Positions 34,031 through 42,647 of a stretch of DNA of 64,000 bases are shown in pieces. The first letter of the stretch is position 1; each line of letters opens with the position of its first letter. Source of the stretch: Cytobacillus sp. NJ13. Lineage in GTDB: Bacteria; Bacillota; Bacilli; Bacillales; Cytobacillaceae. Made by a program: the position numbers and the translations under genes. A model generated the notes under the pieces. The model did not search any database, was not told the DNA's origin, and worked only from the letters and a program-made list of their open reading frames with translations. The stretch is from NCBI GenBank assembly GCA_030348385.1, contig JAUCFP010000006.1, forward strand, positions 496,001-560,000, given 5' to 3'.

Positions 34031-34318
34031 TTGACAGCAATTATGGTAGCATTAGCGATAGCAATACTTAGTTCAGTAGTTGCTTGGCAATTTAGCAAAG
34101 GAAAGTCAAAAAAAAGAAAGTATATTATTTGGGGCATTACCATTATGATAGCAATCGCACCTTTCCTTTCATTTTCAATTGGCTTAACATATGCATTTAT
34201 TGTTAGAAATGGTTGGGCTGGATTAATAATGTGGGTCTTGTTTCCAATTTTTTTCATCTTAGGGCTTATTGTATTGTTGGTTGGTGTCTTTAAAGAAAAA
34301 GGAACAGAAACAATGTAG
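34031..34318 (+). CDS. Small membrane protein of unknown function
   Basis: 95 residues from a TTG preceded by AAAGGGGGA. Three hydrophobic segments (about 3-17, 34-55 and 63-86) with a Lys/Arg-rich loop (K-G-K-S-K-K-R-K) after the first. No family recognised; it stands alone. Confidence 0.55.
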   Translation: MTAIMVALAIAILSSVVAWQFSKGKSKKRKYIIWGITIMIAIAPFLSFSIGLTYAFIVRNGWAGLIMWVLFPIFFILGLIVLLVGVFKEKGTETM

Positions 34319-34496
34319 AACTATCTGCTTAGGGTGGGCATCTAGTTTGTGAATAATTACACGGATGCATTACTTTTACATCTAGATTGTGTTTGCTCTT
34401 TTTAGACAAAAGGGGTAGTTTAGTGAAATAATTAATAACTACTTAGAGTGGATTAAATCCTGGAAATGTGTAATTAATTTAAGCCAATTATAAAGG

Positions 34497-34534
34497 AAAA
34501 AGTCTTGGGTCTTAAATTACCACAAGACTTTTTT
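34497..34534. terminator. Bidirectional terminator
   Basis: AAAAAGTCTTG (34497-34507) and CAAGACTTTTTT (34523-34534). A-run and T-run on opposite sides allow termination from both strands; the minus-strand gene stops 6 bases to the right. Confidence 0.75.
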
Positions 34535-34539
34535 GGATT

Positions 34540-34815
34540 TTAGTATGGGGTAGGGATAGGAGGACAGGAAACAGCATCTATAAGTCTTGGGTCAATACCG
34601 TAGAATTGCCAGAAAGCACCGTTCCATCTATATCCAGATACTTCTCCATATTCCACACGAGTAGGGTAGAACCAAAATTGTGTGCCATTTATAAGCCATA
34701 CATAAGTATTTTGATATAGACAGTCGACGATATAGGACACAGAAGGTTTTGTTGGTATAAATGTTGGAGGAGGGTATTGTGGACTCAATGTCCCCTGGCG
34801 TGGGAAATATCCCAT
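34540..34815 (-). CDS. Small aromatic/proline-rich protein, possibly spore-associated
   Basis: 91 residues with an N-terminal Pro-rich part (S-P-Q-Y-P-P-P-T-F-I-P) and a core rich in Tyr, Trp and Phe (C-L-Y-Q-N-T-Y-V-W-L, then Q-F-W-F-Y-P-T-R-V, and Y-R-W-N-G-A-F-W-Q-F-Y). Short Bacillus proteins with this W-F-Y-P and G-Y-R-W pattern are familiar but uncharacterised. AAAAGGAGTG supports the ATG. Function unknown. Confidence 0.55.
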   Translation of the reverse strand: MGYFPRQGTLSPQYPPPTFIPTKPSVSYIVDCLYQNTYVWLINGTQFWFYPTRVEYGEVSGYRWNGAFWQFYGIDPRLIDAVSCPPIPTPY

Positions 34816-35063
34816 GTGATTTCACTCCTTTTAGTTAGGTTAACCTCATTATATGTTGTAAAGAAGTAATAGGATTATTTAAAGCGAAAACTAAAGATTT
34901 TGCAGTAATTCTTCAGTTAGATTAACCATGTTGGGAGCCTTTACACTCCATTGCAGTCTGATAAGCTAACCAAGAAAGTTGAAATTATTGCTAGCCAGTT
35001 TAGTATGAGATACAATGAAAAAATTGGGAATGCATTTCAACTTTTAATGAAAAGGGTATAAAT

Positions 35064-35948
35064 ATGTTTAAGAATATAGATTTATTTAATCAGGCCTTTT
35101 TTTTTGCTCCGATTGGGATGGCGATAGTTTCATTAGAGGGAAAATGGATTAAGGTAAATCATGCTTTATCTAAAATTACTGGTTATACAGAGGATGAACT
35201 CCTTACCACGAACTTTCAAACCTTAACCTATCCAAAGGACTTAGATGCAGATTTATCTTACACACAAGAATTAGCTGAAGGAAAAAGAGACTCTTTTGAG
35301 ATGGAAAAACGGTATGTCCATAAAAGCGGGAAGATCGTATGGGTGTTATTATCTGTATCCATTGTGCGGGAGGGGAAGAAGCCATTATTTCTTATTTCTC
35401 AAATACAAGATATAACCGATCGTAAAAACTCAGAGAAAATATTGAAACAAATGGCTCATTATGACTTTCTAACCCAATTGCCAAATCGGAGATTATTTGA
35501 AGAAAGACTTAATCATGCAATAGAATCAGCCGATTTCAATAAAGGGTTTGTCGCAGTAATGTATCTTGATTTGGATGGGTTTAAGCAAATAAATGATACC
35601 TTTGGTCATGACTTAGGAGACTTATTGTTAAAAGAAGTCGCAAGCATGCTTACCTCTTGTGCAGGAAATAAGGATACTGTGGCCAGGCTTGCAGGGGATG
35701 AATTCACCATTTTGCTTCCGGAAACGACAATCGACAATGCCAAACATGTTGCCGAACGGATCATCGACACTTTATCTGATAAAGTGTCGGTGCAGAATAT
35801 TGTAATCTCAATAACTCCCAGTATCGGCATTGCCTTTTGCGATGCTTACAATGTAGATGTCAGGAATTTGCTGAAATATGCTGATGGAGCTATGTATCAA
35901 GCAAAACAGAACGGAAAAAATAATTATCAAATTTCACAGAACAGATAA
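35064..35948 (+). CDS. PAS-GGDEF diguanylate cyclase
   Basis: 294 residues: one PAS/PAC sensor domain (about 5-120, with G-K-W-I-K-V-N-H-A-L and the PAC-type I-T-D-R-K), then a GGDEF domain that makes cyclic di-GMP. The active loop is A-G-D-E-F at 210-214, an active variant. The substrate and metal region D-L-D-G-F-K-Q-I-N-D is intact. The allosteric RxxD site normally just before is G-N-K-D, so product inhibition is probably absent. No membrane segment; the signal is cytoplasmic. An AGCGTT-stem terminator follows. Confidence 0.9.
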   Translation: MFKNIDLFNQAFFFAPIGMAIVSLEGKWIKVNHALSKITGYTEDELLTTNFQTLTYPKDLDADLSYTQELAEGKRDSFEMEKRYVHKSGKIVWVLLSVSIVREGKKPLFLISQIQDITDRKNSEKILKQMAHYDFLTQLPNRRLFEERLNHAIESADFNKGFVAVMYLDLDGFKQINDTFGHDLGDLLLKEVASMLTSCAGNKDTVARLAGDEFTILLPETTIDNAKHVAERIIDTLSDKVSVQNIVISITPSIGIAFCDAYNVDVRNLLKYADGAMYQAKQNGKNNYQISQNR

Positions 35949-35970
35949 AGCTAGTTATGACTTTATTATG

Positions 35971-36003
35971 AGCGTTGATCCCAAAGGATTAACGCTATTT
36001 TTG
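35971..36003 (+). terminator. Terminator of the diguanylate cyclase gene
   Basis: AGCGTTGATCC (35971-35981) pairs with GGATTAACGCT (35986-35996), one mismatch, then ATTTTTG. Confidence 0.7.
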
Positions 36004-36129
36004 TTGAAATTCGTTTGAGCCAAGAGGTGTTAAGCGTGAAGAGAATAGATGTTGTATATGCGTTAATTTATGACGAAGTAACAGAGAAAGTATAGTGGTT
36101 AATAATCGAAATCAACTTGGTCTCTACTC

Positions 36130-36990
36130 TTAATAAGCTTGCTTATTCGTTTCTAATGTTTCGATAAATTTTTCGATTGTTGAAGTTAAGTAAGTATCGT
36201 TTCTTCTTATAAAAACGATTTTAAACTTACTGTATTGATCTGGAATCTTATGATATTGTATGAGTCCGCTTTGTTTCATATGGCTGACTGATGACTCCGG
36301 AACGAATGTAACGCCAAGTCCCATGGCAACACTCTGTAAGATTGTTTCCAGTGTACCGAATTCCATCATTTTTTGCGGTGTGATGTTTTGGTCTTTATAC
36401 CAAGTTTCAAGACGCGCCCGGTATCCACAGCCTTTACTAAAGCATAAGAACGGTTCCTCTTTCAGCTCTTCCAGTGTGGATGGACGCATATCTGAAATTA
36501 AAACAAGGTTCTCTTGAAACACTTCATGCGATACAAGATCGGGATGAAAGTCTGATTCTATAACGAATGCTCCGTCCAGCTTATGATTTAATACTTCTTC
36601 TGCTAGTGTTTCTGTGACACCAGTAATTAGCGATAGATCGACATTTTTATATTTCTTAATATAGCTGGATAATATTTTTGGTAAATGAATTAGGGTTTCA
36701 ACAGTTCCAATTTCTAATTTTCCAGACGGTTCATCATTACTTTGAATGGCTTTTCTCATTTCATCTGTTAACAATAATATTTTCTTACTATAAGTTAATA
36801 GTTTTTTCCCTTCAGGTGTCAAACTCATACCACGACGATGCCGGTTAAACAAAGGGGTATTCAGTTCAGTTTCGAGCTTCTTAATTCTCGATGTAATGTT
36901 CGATTGTACATAATTAAATTCTTTCGCCGCTTCTGTGATTGTTCCTTTTTCCGCCACAATCTGAAAGATCTCTAAGTCCTTAAACTCCAT
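36130..36990 (-). CDS. LysR-family transcriptional regulator
   Basis: 286 residues from the ATG at 36990 (M-E-F-K-D-L-E-I-F-Q-I-V), where LysR proteins begin. A longer open frame reaches 37209 but would add 73 hydrophobic residues overlapping the divergent gene. The helix-turn-helix is G-T-I-T-E-A-A-K-E-F-N-Y-V-Q-S-N-I-T-S-R-I-K, followed by the co-inducer domain. GAAGGGTG precedes the ATG. It is divergent from the EamA transporter gene 140 bases away and so probably controls it. Confidence 0.9.
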   Translation of the reverse strand: MEFKDLEIFQIVAEKGTITEAAKEFNYVQSNITSRIKKLETELNTPLFNRHRRGMSLTPEGKKLLTYSKKILLLTDEMRKAIQSNDEPSGKLEIGTVETLIHLPKILSSYIKKYKNVDLSLITGVTETLAEEVLNHKLDGAFVIESDFHPDLVSHEVFQENLVLISDMRPSTLEELKEEPFLCFSKGCGYRARLETWYKDQNITPQKMMEFGTLETILQSVAMGLGVTFVPESSVSHMKQSGLIQYHKIPDQYSKFKIVFIRRNDTYLTSTIEKFIETLETNKQAY

Positions 36991-37130
36991 TTTTTTACAC
37001 CCTTCAATTTTTGTTTTCGTTCCGATGATATCATTAAAAATGATAAAAATCATCATTATTATTCGTTTTATAAGAAACCTGAATCGATCTATGATGAATA
37101 TGTCAGCTATTATGAAGGAGGAATTGGAAA

Positions 37131-38087
37131 ATGACAAATAGTGTATTGTTAGGAGCAATTTTATGTTTAATTGCTGCAGTTTCATGGGGAGCAATGTTTC
37201 CTGTAGCACATGCGGCTTTCAAACATATTGATCCCTTCTATTTTACAATCATTCGATATGTCTCTGTTACGATCATTTTATTAGCGATTCTATTATGGAA
37301 AGAAGGAAGGCAGGCTTTTCGCTTTGAAGGAAAAGGTCTTCACTTATGGTTTTTCGGTACAATGGCGTTTACGGTCTATAATCTATTTATCTTTTGGGGA
37401 GAAGATTTATTGGGTGAATCAGGCGTAATGGTGGCGTCAATTATGGAATCCCTAATGCCGATGATTTCCATTGTAATTGGATGGGTGATTTTTAAAAATA
37501 ACCCCCATTTATTCACATTAATATGTGTACTTGTGTCATTTATTGGTGCTCTGTTAGTGATTACAAAAGGTGATATTAAAGCATTTCTTGGTGCAGCGAA
37601 TCACTTTATACCTTCCATGCTTATTTTAATCGCGGTTATTGGATGCGTCATTTACACGATGGGCAGAAGTGAGTTTAGCGGTTGGTCCGCTTTGCGGTAT
37701 TCAACTTTAAGCTGTTTGCTTGGAACGCTCACATCCGTTGTTATTATAGGAGGGGCAACGCTGTTCGGATATATATCTGTTCCATCAGAAGCAGATATCA
37801 AAGCAGTGATTCCGCATTTATTGTTTATGATTATATTCCCTGGTCTCATTGCGCTGCTTGGCTGGAACATAGGTGTGAGTTTATTATCACCATTAAATGC
37901 CTTGTTGTTTTTTAACTTAGTTCCTGTTACAACACTCCTAATTTCAATTTTTCAAGATAATCAAGTAACGATGTTCGATCTTCTTGGTACTGTATTTATC
38001 ATTGTTTCACTTTTGTCTAATAATCTTTATGTAAGGATACAAAAGAGGCTAGATATAGCAGCTGTTCTTCAATCACAGCCTAAATGA
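37131..38087 (+). CDS. EamA-family (DMT) transporter
   Basis: 318 residues with ten hydrophobic helices in two EamA repeats. The first starts G-A-I-L-C-L-I-A-A-V-S-W-G; the second covers S-M-L-I-L-I-A-V-I-G-C-V-I-Y-T onward. Members export amino acids, purines or drugs. Paired divergently with a LysR regulator, an arrangement common for exporters induced by their substrate, which cannot be named here. GAAGGAGGA supports the ATG. Confidence 0.87.
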   Translation: MTNSVLLGAILCLIAAVSWGAMFPVAHAAFKHIDPFYFTIIRYVSVTIILLAILLWKEGRQAFRFEGKGLHLWFFGTMAFTVYNLFIFWGEDLLGESGVMVASIMESLMPMISIVIGWVIFKNNPHLFTLICVLVSFIGALLVITKGDIKAFLGAANHFIPSMLILIAVIGCVIYTMGRSEFSGWSALRYSTLSCLLGTLTSVVIIGGATLFGYISVPSEADIKAVIPHLLFMIIFPGLIALLGWNIGVSLLSPLNALLFFNLVPVTTLLISIFQDNQVTMFDLLGTVFIIVSLLSNNLYVRIQKRLDIAAVLQSQPK

Positions 38088-38174
38088 TAAAAGCGTGTCT
38101 TTTACCTATTCTTGGATTCTGCGGCGAAAAGCTTCCAAAGGCTTGTACCCGAACACTTAATGGCAACGGTTTAA

Positions 38175-38213
38175 AACGCCCAAACCCTGGTATAAAAGGT
38201 TTTGGGCGTTTAT
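38175..38213 (+). terminator. Terminator after the EamA gene
   Basis: ACGCCCAAACCC and GGTTTTGGGCGT with a ten-base loop and a T-rich tail. Its core resembles the hairpin of family B repeats. Confidence 0.75.
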
Positions 38214-38268
38214 TGTTATGGGCAATTTTCTTCCTAATAGTTGTTAAAATGAACTCTTTTTTAATTAC

Positions 38269-39006
38269 TCAGTATTTACTCCCTAATTTATTGGAGATTC
38301 GCATGCCGTATTCGATTACTTTTTCGATTAAGCAGTTTTGTCTTTCTTCTGTGATATTGAAATTAACATATCCAATGCTTATGGCTCCAAGGAGTTCATT
38401 TGCGTGATCGAAAATAGGCGCGGCGACAGAAGAGGTTCCAGGCGTTTGTTCACCATGACTCTCCCCATAGCCCTGCCTTCTAACTTTGCTTAATAGTTTT
38501 ATAAACGAATCTCTTTCCTCAGATGGGACTAAGGAATTAACAGCTTTAACAGTCTCGGAGTTTGGCATATTAGCTAACAGCACTTTGTTGGCTGCCCCAA
38601 TATTCAACGGGATTCGAATCCCCAGCTGATCATTGATTCGAATAGGATTGTTGAGACAATCAATTCTTTCAACTACTAGTGATTCTAATCCAATTGGCTT
38701 GCTGAAATACACACTTTCTTCCACCTCATGCATTAATTTTTCCATCTCTGGGCGAATCAGTCCAACAAAATCAAAGGTGTCATACATTTTAAGTCCATAT
38801 TCTAACCAGGTGTTACCCATGGAATATAATTTCAAATCGGGGTCCTGCTGAATAAGCCCGTGCTGCTTCATGGATTGCAGGAGGCGATGAAGTGTACTGA
38901 CAGGCAAGTCGCATTCCTTTGATAAATCTGTAATGGAAATCCACATTTTTGAATCGTTTTTAGCCAAAACCTTGATTACCTGCATGGCACGATCGATTGT
39001 CTGCAT
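38269..39006 (-). CDS. IclR-family transcriptional regulator
   Basis: 245 residues, normal length. The N-terminal winged helix (R-A-M-Q-V-I-K-V-L, D-L-P-V-S-T-L-H-R-L-L-Q) is followed by an IclR effector domain (I-G-A-A-N-K-V-L-L-A, then P-G-T-S-S-V-A-A-P-I-F). It is divergent from the arginine-type operon starting at 39171 with a 165-base shared region, so it is the likely switch for that operon. Effector unknown, plausibly an arginine derivative. Confidence 0.9.
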   Translation of the reverse strand: MQTIDRAMQVIKVLAKNDSKMWISITDLSKECDLPVSTLHRLLQSMKQHGLIQQDPDLKLYSMGNTWLEYGLKMYDTFDFVGLIRPEMEKLMHEVEESVYFSKPIGLESLVVERIDCLNNPIRINDQLGIRIPLNIGAANKVLLANMPNSETVKAVNSLVPSEERDSFIKLLSKVRRQGYGESHGEQTPGTSSVAAPIFDHANELLGAISIGYVNFNITEERQNCLIEKVIEYGMRISNKLGSKY

Positions 39007-39170
39007 CTTTTATCCTTCCAATCCTTTTATTTTAAAAAATTATATTGAAATAAATTATTCAGTAAATTCAAAATATATTGACATGAAGAATCTATCACTA
39101 TAATATCATATTATAAGTTTTCCTGTCAGAGGAAACTGATTCCGATATGTGGAAAAGGAGGTTAAGCTAA

Positions 39171-40037
39171 TTGGTGACTTCAATGTACAAAAAGCTAAAT
39201 ACTGTCATTGTAAAGCATCCAAAAGAAGCCTTTATCAGTCAAGAGCATTTAAGGAGTGAGTGGGAAAAGTTCAACTATATCAGTGAGCCGGATTATATGA
39301 AAGCCCACCAGGAATACGAACAGTTTCTATCCCTTATTAAGAAGCATGTCAGCCATATTGAATTTCTGCCTGTTTCAGAAAGGGTGGGGCTGGATTCGCT
39401 TTATGCACATGATCCAGTAAAATTTACGAAAAAAGGTGCAATGATTTTAAAATCAGGGAAGAAATTACGCCAGCCGGAGGCAGAAATTTATAAAGAATTT
39501 TTACAGGAAAAAAATATTCCGATTCTGGGAGAATTAACTGGTGATGCTGTAGCTGACGGGGGAGATCTTGTTTGGTTAGATGACCGCACTTTATTAATTG
39601 GACGCGGTTATCGAACAAACGATGAGGCGATTCGCCAAATTAAAGAAATGACAAAGGATATAGTTGATGAATGTATAGTTGTTCAGCTCCCGCATGATCA
39701 AGGAGAAGAGGAATGTCTTCACCTTATGTCTTTTATAAGCATCGTAGATGAAAATCTTGCAGTGGTGTATTCACGGCTTATGCCGGTATTTCTAAGACAG
39801 ATGCTTTTAAAACGCGGCTTCCAGCTGGTTGAAGTACCGGACGATGAATACCGGCGGCTCGGCTGTAATGTGCTGGCTGTTGCACCGCGCGTTTGTGTCA
39901 TTGTTTCCGGAAACCCTCAAACCAAACAAGGGCTACTGGATGCAGGGGCGACTGTCTATGAATATGAAGGTAATGAAATTTCATATTTAGGCACTGGAGG
40001 ACCAACATGCCTCACTTGCCCCGTGGAACGTGTTTAA
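39171..40037 (+). CDS. Amidinotransferase/DDAH-superfamily guanidino hydrolase
   Basis: 288 residues of the penta-beta/alpha propeller fold. Guanidino-binding and catalytic elements visible are H-D-P-V, D-G-G-D-L-V-W, the histidine in E-C-L-H-L-M-S and the C-terminal nucleophile region T-C-L-T-C-P. These enzymes attack the guanidinium carbon with a cysteine, giving citrulline or transferring the amidino group. The substrate may be arginine or a methylated arginine. TTG (39171) and GTG (39174) are both near AAAGGAGG. It heads an operon with a second enzyme of the same superfamily. Confidence 0.8.
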   Translation: MVTSMYKKLNTVIVKHPKEAFISQEHLRSEWEKFNYISEPDYMKAHQEYEQFLSLIKKHVSHIEFLPVSERVGLDSLYAHDPVKFTKKGAMILKSGKKLRQPEAEIYKEFLQEKNIPILGELTGDAVADGGDLVWLDDRTLLIGRGYRTNDEAIRQIKEMTKDIVDECIVVQLPHDQGEEECLHLMSFISIVDENLAVVYSRLMPVFLRQMLLKRGFQLVEVPDDEYRRLGCNVLAVAPRVCVIVSGNPQTKQGLLDAGATVYEYEGNEISYLGTGGPTCLTCPVERV

Positions 40038-40077
40038 CCAAAGATTACAAATCAGAAAAATGATGGAGGAATAATAC

Positions 40078-40881
40078 ATGTTAAGAGAATCAACAACAAA
40101 ATCAGCACAAGCTGAAAAAATGTTTCATAAGACAATTGTAAAAAGGCCCGGCTCAACTTTTATCAATGGATTAACAACATCTGACCTTGGAACACCTATT
40201 TTAGAAAAAGCAATAGAGCAGCATGATGCCTATATTGAAGCACTTAAAGCATGCGGTACAGAAGTAACTGTTCTTTCAAGCAATGATCAATTTCCCGACT
40301 CTACCTTTGTAGAAGATACAGCTGTTTTAACTCCAGAGTTCGCAGTCATTTCCAACCCTGGTGCGGAAAAAAGAAATGGAGAGATTCACGAAATAGAGCC
40401 GGCAGTCAAATCCTTCTTTGATAAAATCTACTATATTAAAGCGCCTGGCACACTTGACGGCGGCGACATTTTACAAATCGAAGATCACTTTTACATCGGG
40501 ATCTCTGCCAGGACGAACCAGGAAGGCGCCGAGCAGCTTAAACAAATTTTAGAATCCCAAAACTATAATGCAACCATCATTCCCTTACAGAAATTCTTCC
40601 ACTTGAAAACTGGAATAGCTTATTTAGGCAATCAAACGATTGTCGTTGCAGGAGAATTTGTCGACCACCCGGATTTCAATTCCTATCAAAAAATTGTTGT
40701 TCCTCCGGAAGAGGAGTATGCAGCAAACTGTATTCGCGTCAATGACTATATCATCATCCCGTCCGGCTACCCGCAAACAAAGCGGAAAATTAATGAAGCG
40801 GGATTCCGGACGATTGAACTTGATACATCTGAGTTCCGTAAACTTGATGGGGGCTTAAGCTGTTTATCACTGCGTTTTTAA
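40078..40881 (+). CDS. ddaH: Dimethylarginine dimethylaminohydrolase-like enzyme
   Basis: 267 residues. F-V-E-D-T-A-V, D-G-G-D-I-L-Q, the histidine in F-F-H-L-K-T-G and the terminal nucleophile segment G-G-L-S-C-L-S are the standard bacterial DDAH signatures. DDAH hydrolyses methylated arginines to citrulline and methylamines. ATGGAGGAA lies 11 bases before the start. It is 40 bases after the related 39171 gene and 44 before rocB. Activity on plain arginine (deiminase-like) cannot be excluded. Confidence 0.82.
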   Translation: MLRESTTKSAQAEKMFHKTIVKRPGSTFINGLTTSDLGTPILEKAIEQHDAYIEALKACGTEVTVLSSNDQFPDSTFVEDTAVLTPEFAVISNPGAEKRNGEIHEIEPAVKSFFDKIYYIKAPGTLDGGDILQIEDHFYIGISARTNQEGAEQLKQILESQNYNATIIPLQKFFHLKTGIAYLGNQTIVVAGEFVDHPDFNSYQKIVVPPEEEYAANCIRVNDYIIIPSGYPQTKRKINEAGFRTIELDTSEFRKLDGGLSCLSLRF

Positions 40882-40925
40882 ATATTAGTTAAAAGTTTTA
40901 ATTCGCATAGAAGGAGCGTTTAGTT

Positions 40926-42560
40926 ATGACACAGCTAAGGTGGGGAACCCCAGATGCATTGCGCAGATTATTGTGTGAAGTAGTAAGCTGGAAAAGTATG
41001 ACACTTTCGGACGGAGAGCGTAAATTTTCTTTTAAAGTGGCAGCCAAGCTCAAGGAGTTGACCTATTTTCGGGAGAATCCTGATCACTTGGGGCTCCATG
41101 ATACCGATTTAGGTCGTCGCTTTGTAACCGCTTTATATAAACACCCTGATGCCACGGAAACAATCGTGTTAATCAGCCATTTTGATACAGTAAATACCGA
41201 AGAATATGGCGATCTTCAGGAGTACGCGCATCTCCCGAAGGAATTGACGAAATTGCTTCACTCCAGGCTTGATGAGCTGCCGGAAGAAGCCAGGCAGGAT
41301 CTTCTCTCGGGAGAGTTCTTATTTGGCAGGGGCACGATGGATATGAAAATGGGGCTTGTTATGCATATGGGAGTATTAGAAAAAGCAACTGTTGAACATT
41401 GGCCTATTAATCTTATTTTGCTGACGGTTCCAGATGAAGAAGTGAATTCATCCGGAATGCGGGCAGCTGTTCAGAAACTTTTAGAATTGAAGGAAAAACA
41501 TCAGCTCACCTATAAGCTTTTCTTGAATGGGGAACCGGTATTTACGCAAGAACCGGGTGACAGAAACTATTATGTGTATTCAGGCTCTATTGGCAAAATC
41601 ATGCCGGCCGCCCTTTTTTATGGAAAAGAAACGCATGTGGGGGAACCGCTTAGCGGTATAACTGCACCTTATATTGCCTCGTTTTTAACACAAAGAATGG
41701 AGTGGAATACAGCACTGCAGGAAACAGAGATGGGGGAGCAAACTCCTCTTCCCGTGACACTGCAGCAAAAGGATCTTCGTCTGGAGTATTCAGCTCAAAC
41801 ACCGTATCGTTCATCGGCTTTGTACAATGTATTTTTAATGAAACGGAATGCCGATGAAATCATGGATATATTTGAAAAGGTAGCGCAAAATGCAGCTCAC
41901 GCCTGCAACCAAGCCTATAAAGTAATTTGCAGTGAACGGAATGTATCTCCCGTAGGTGAGGTGCGGGTGCTGCGCTATGAAGAACTGGAAAAGCATGCTA
42001 TTCGAAAATTTGGTGCAGATGTTGTTATGGGTATCAAAGACTTGGTACAGAAAAAAGCGGAATGGGATGATCGGGAGAAATCTATTCGAATTGCTGATGC
42101 GTTAATCATTAAGTGTCAGGAGCTGACACCGGCAATCGTTCTGCTTTATGCACCGCCTTATTATCCGGCAGTCAATTCCTCTGAGGATGAGCTGGTAGCA
42201 GAATGCATCGAATATGTAAAACAACAAGGCTTTGAAAAGTTTGGACTGCCTGTTAACCAAGTTCACTATTTTAATGGGATTAGCGATTTAAGCTATGTCA
42301 ATTATCAGGATGCTGGTGACGGCTGGTTCGTATTTAAAGAAAACACGCCGGTATGGGGCAGCAGCTACAGTATCCCATTCGATGAAATGACACAGCTTCA
42401 GGCACCGGTACTAAACGTAGGTCCATTCGGAAAAGACGCTCACAAACGAACCGAACGCCTCCACATCAAAAGCGCCTTCGAAGAAGTACCCGCCCTTGTA
42501 GAAGGAATGGTTAAAATGCTGGCAAAAAAGCACCTGATGGTGTCAGGCGCCACTAGTTGA
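40926..42560 (+). CDS. rocB: RocB-like M20 peptidase-family arginine utilisation protein
   Basis: 544 residues, the length of RocB. M20-type metal ligands appear in I-S-H-F-D-T-V-N, in G-R-G-T-M-D-M-K-M-G and in the D-E-E-V-N-S-S-G-M region. RocB is encoded in arginine/ornithine utilisation operons of bacilli; its exact reaction is poorly defined but citrulline or related amide cleavage has been suggested. Here it follows two citrulline-forming enzymes, which fits that idea. Start supported by GAAGGAG. Confidence 0.88.
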   Translation: MTQLRWGTPDALRRLLCEVVSWKSMTLSDGERKFSFKVAAKLKELTYFRENPDHLGLHDTDLGRRFVTALYKHPDATETIVLISHFDTVNTEEYGDLQEYAHLPKELTKLLHSRLDELPEEARQDLLSGEFLFGRGTMDMKMGLVMHMGVLEKATVEHWPINLILLTVPDEEVNSSGMRAAVQKLLELKEKHQLTYKLFLNGEPVFTQEPGDRNYYVYSGSIGKIMPAALFYGKETHVGEPLSGITAPYIASFLTQRMEWNTALQETEMGEQTPLPVTLQQKDLRLEYSAQTPYRSSALYNVFLMKRNADEIMDIFEKVAQNAAHACNQAYKVICSERNVSPVGEVRVLRYEELEKHAIRKFGADVVMGIKDLVQKKAEWDDREKSIRIADALIIKCQELTPAIVLLYAPPYYPAVNSSEDELVAECIEYVKQQGFEKFGLPVNQVHYFNGISDLSYVNYQDAGDGWFVFKENTPVWGSSYSIPFDEMTQLQAPVLNVGPFGKDAHKRTERLHIKSAFEEVPALVEGMVKMLAKKHLMVSGATS

Positions 42561-42647
42561 CAAAATGGTGATTTCGTCCATTCAGGGTGGACAATTCGCG
42601 CAAGATTAATGTGCCGGATGCCAATTTAATTAAGGGATGTGATCTAG

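Noticed and set aside
36991..37209. N-terminal extension of the LysR gene
   Set aside because: It would add 73 hydrophobic residues not found in LysR proteins and would overlap the divergent transporter start.
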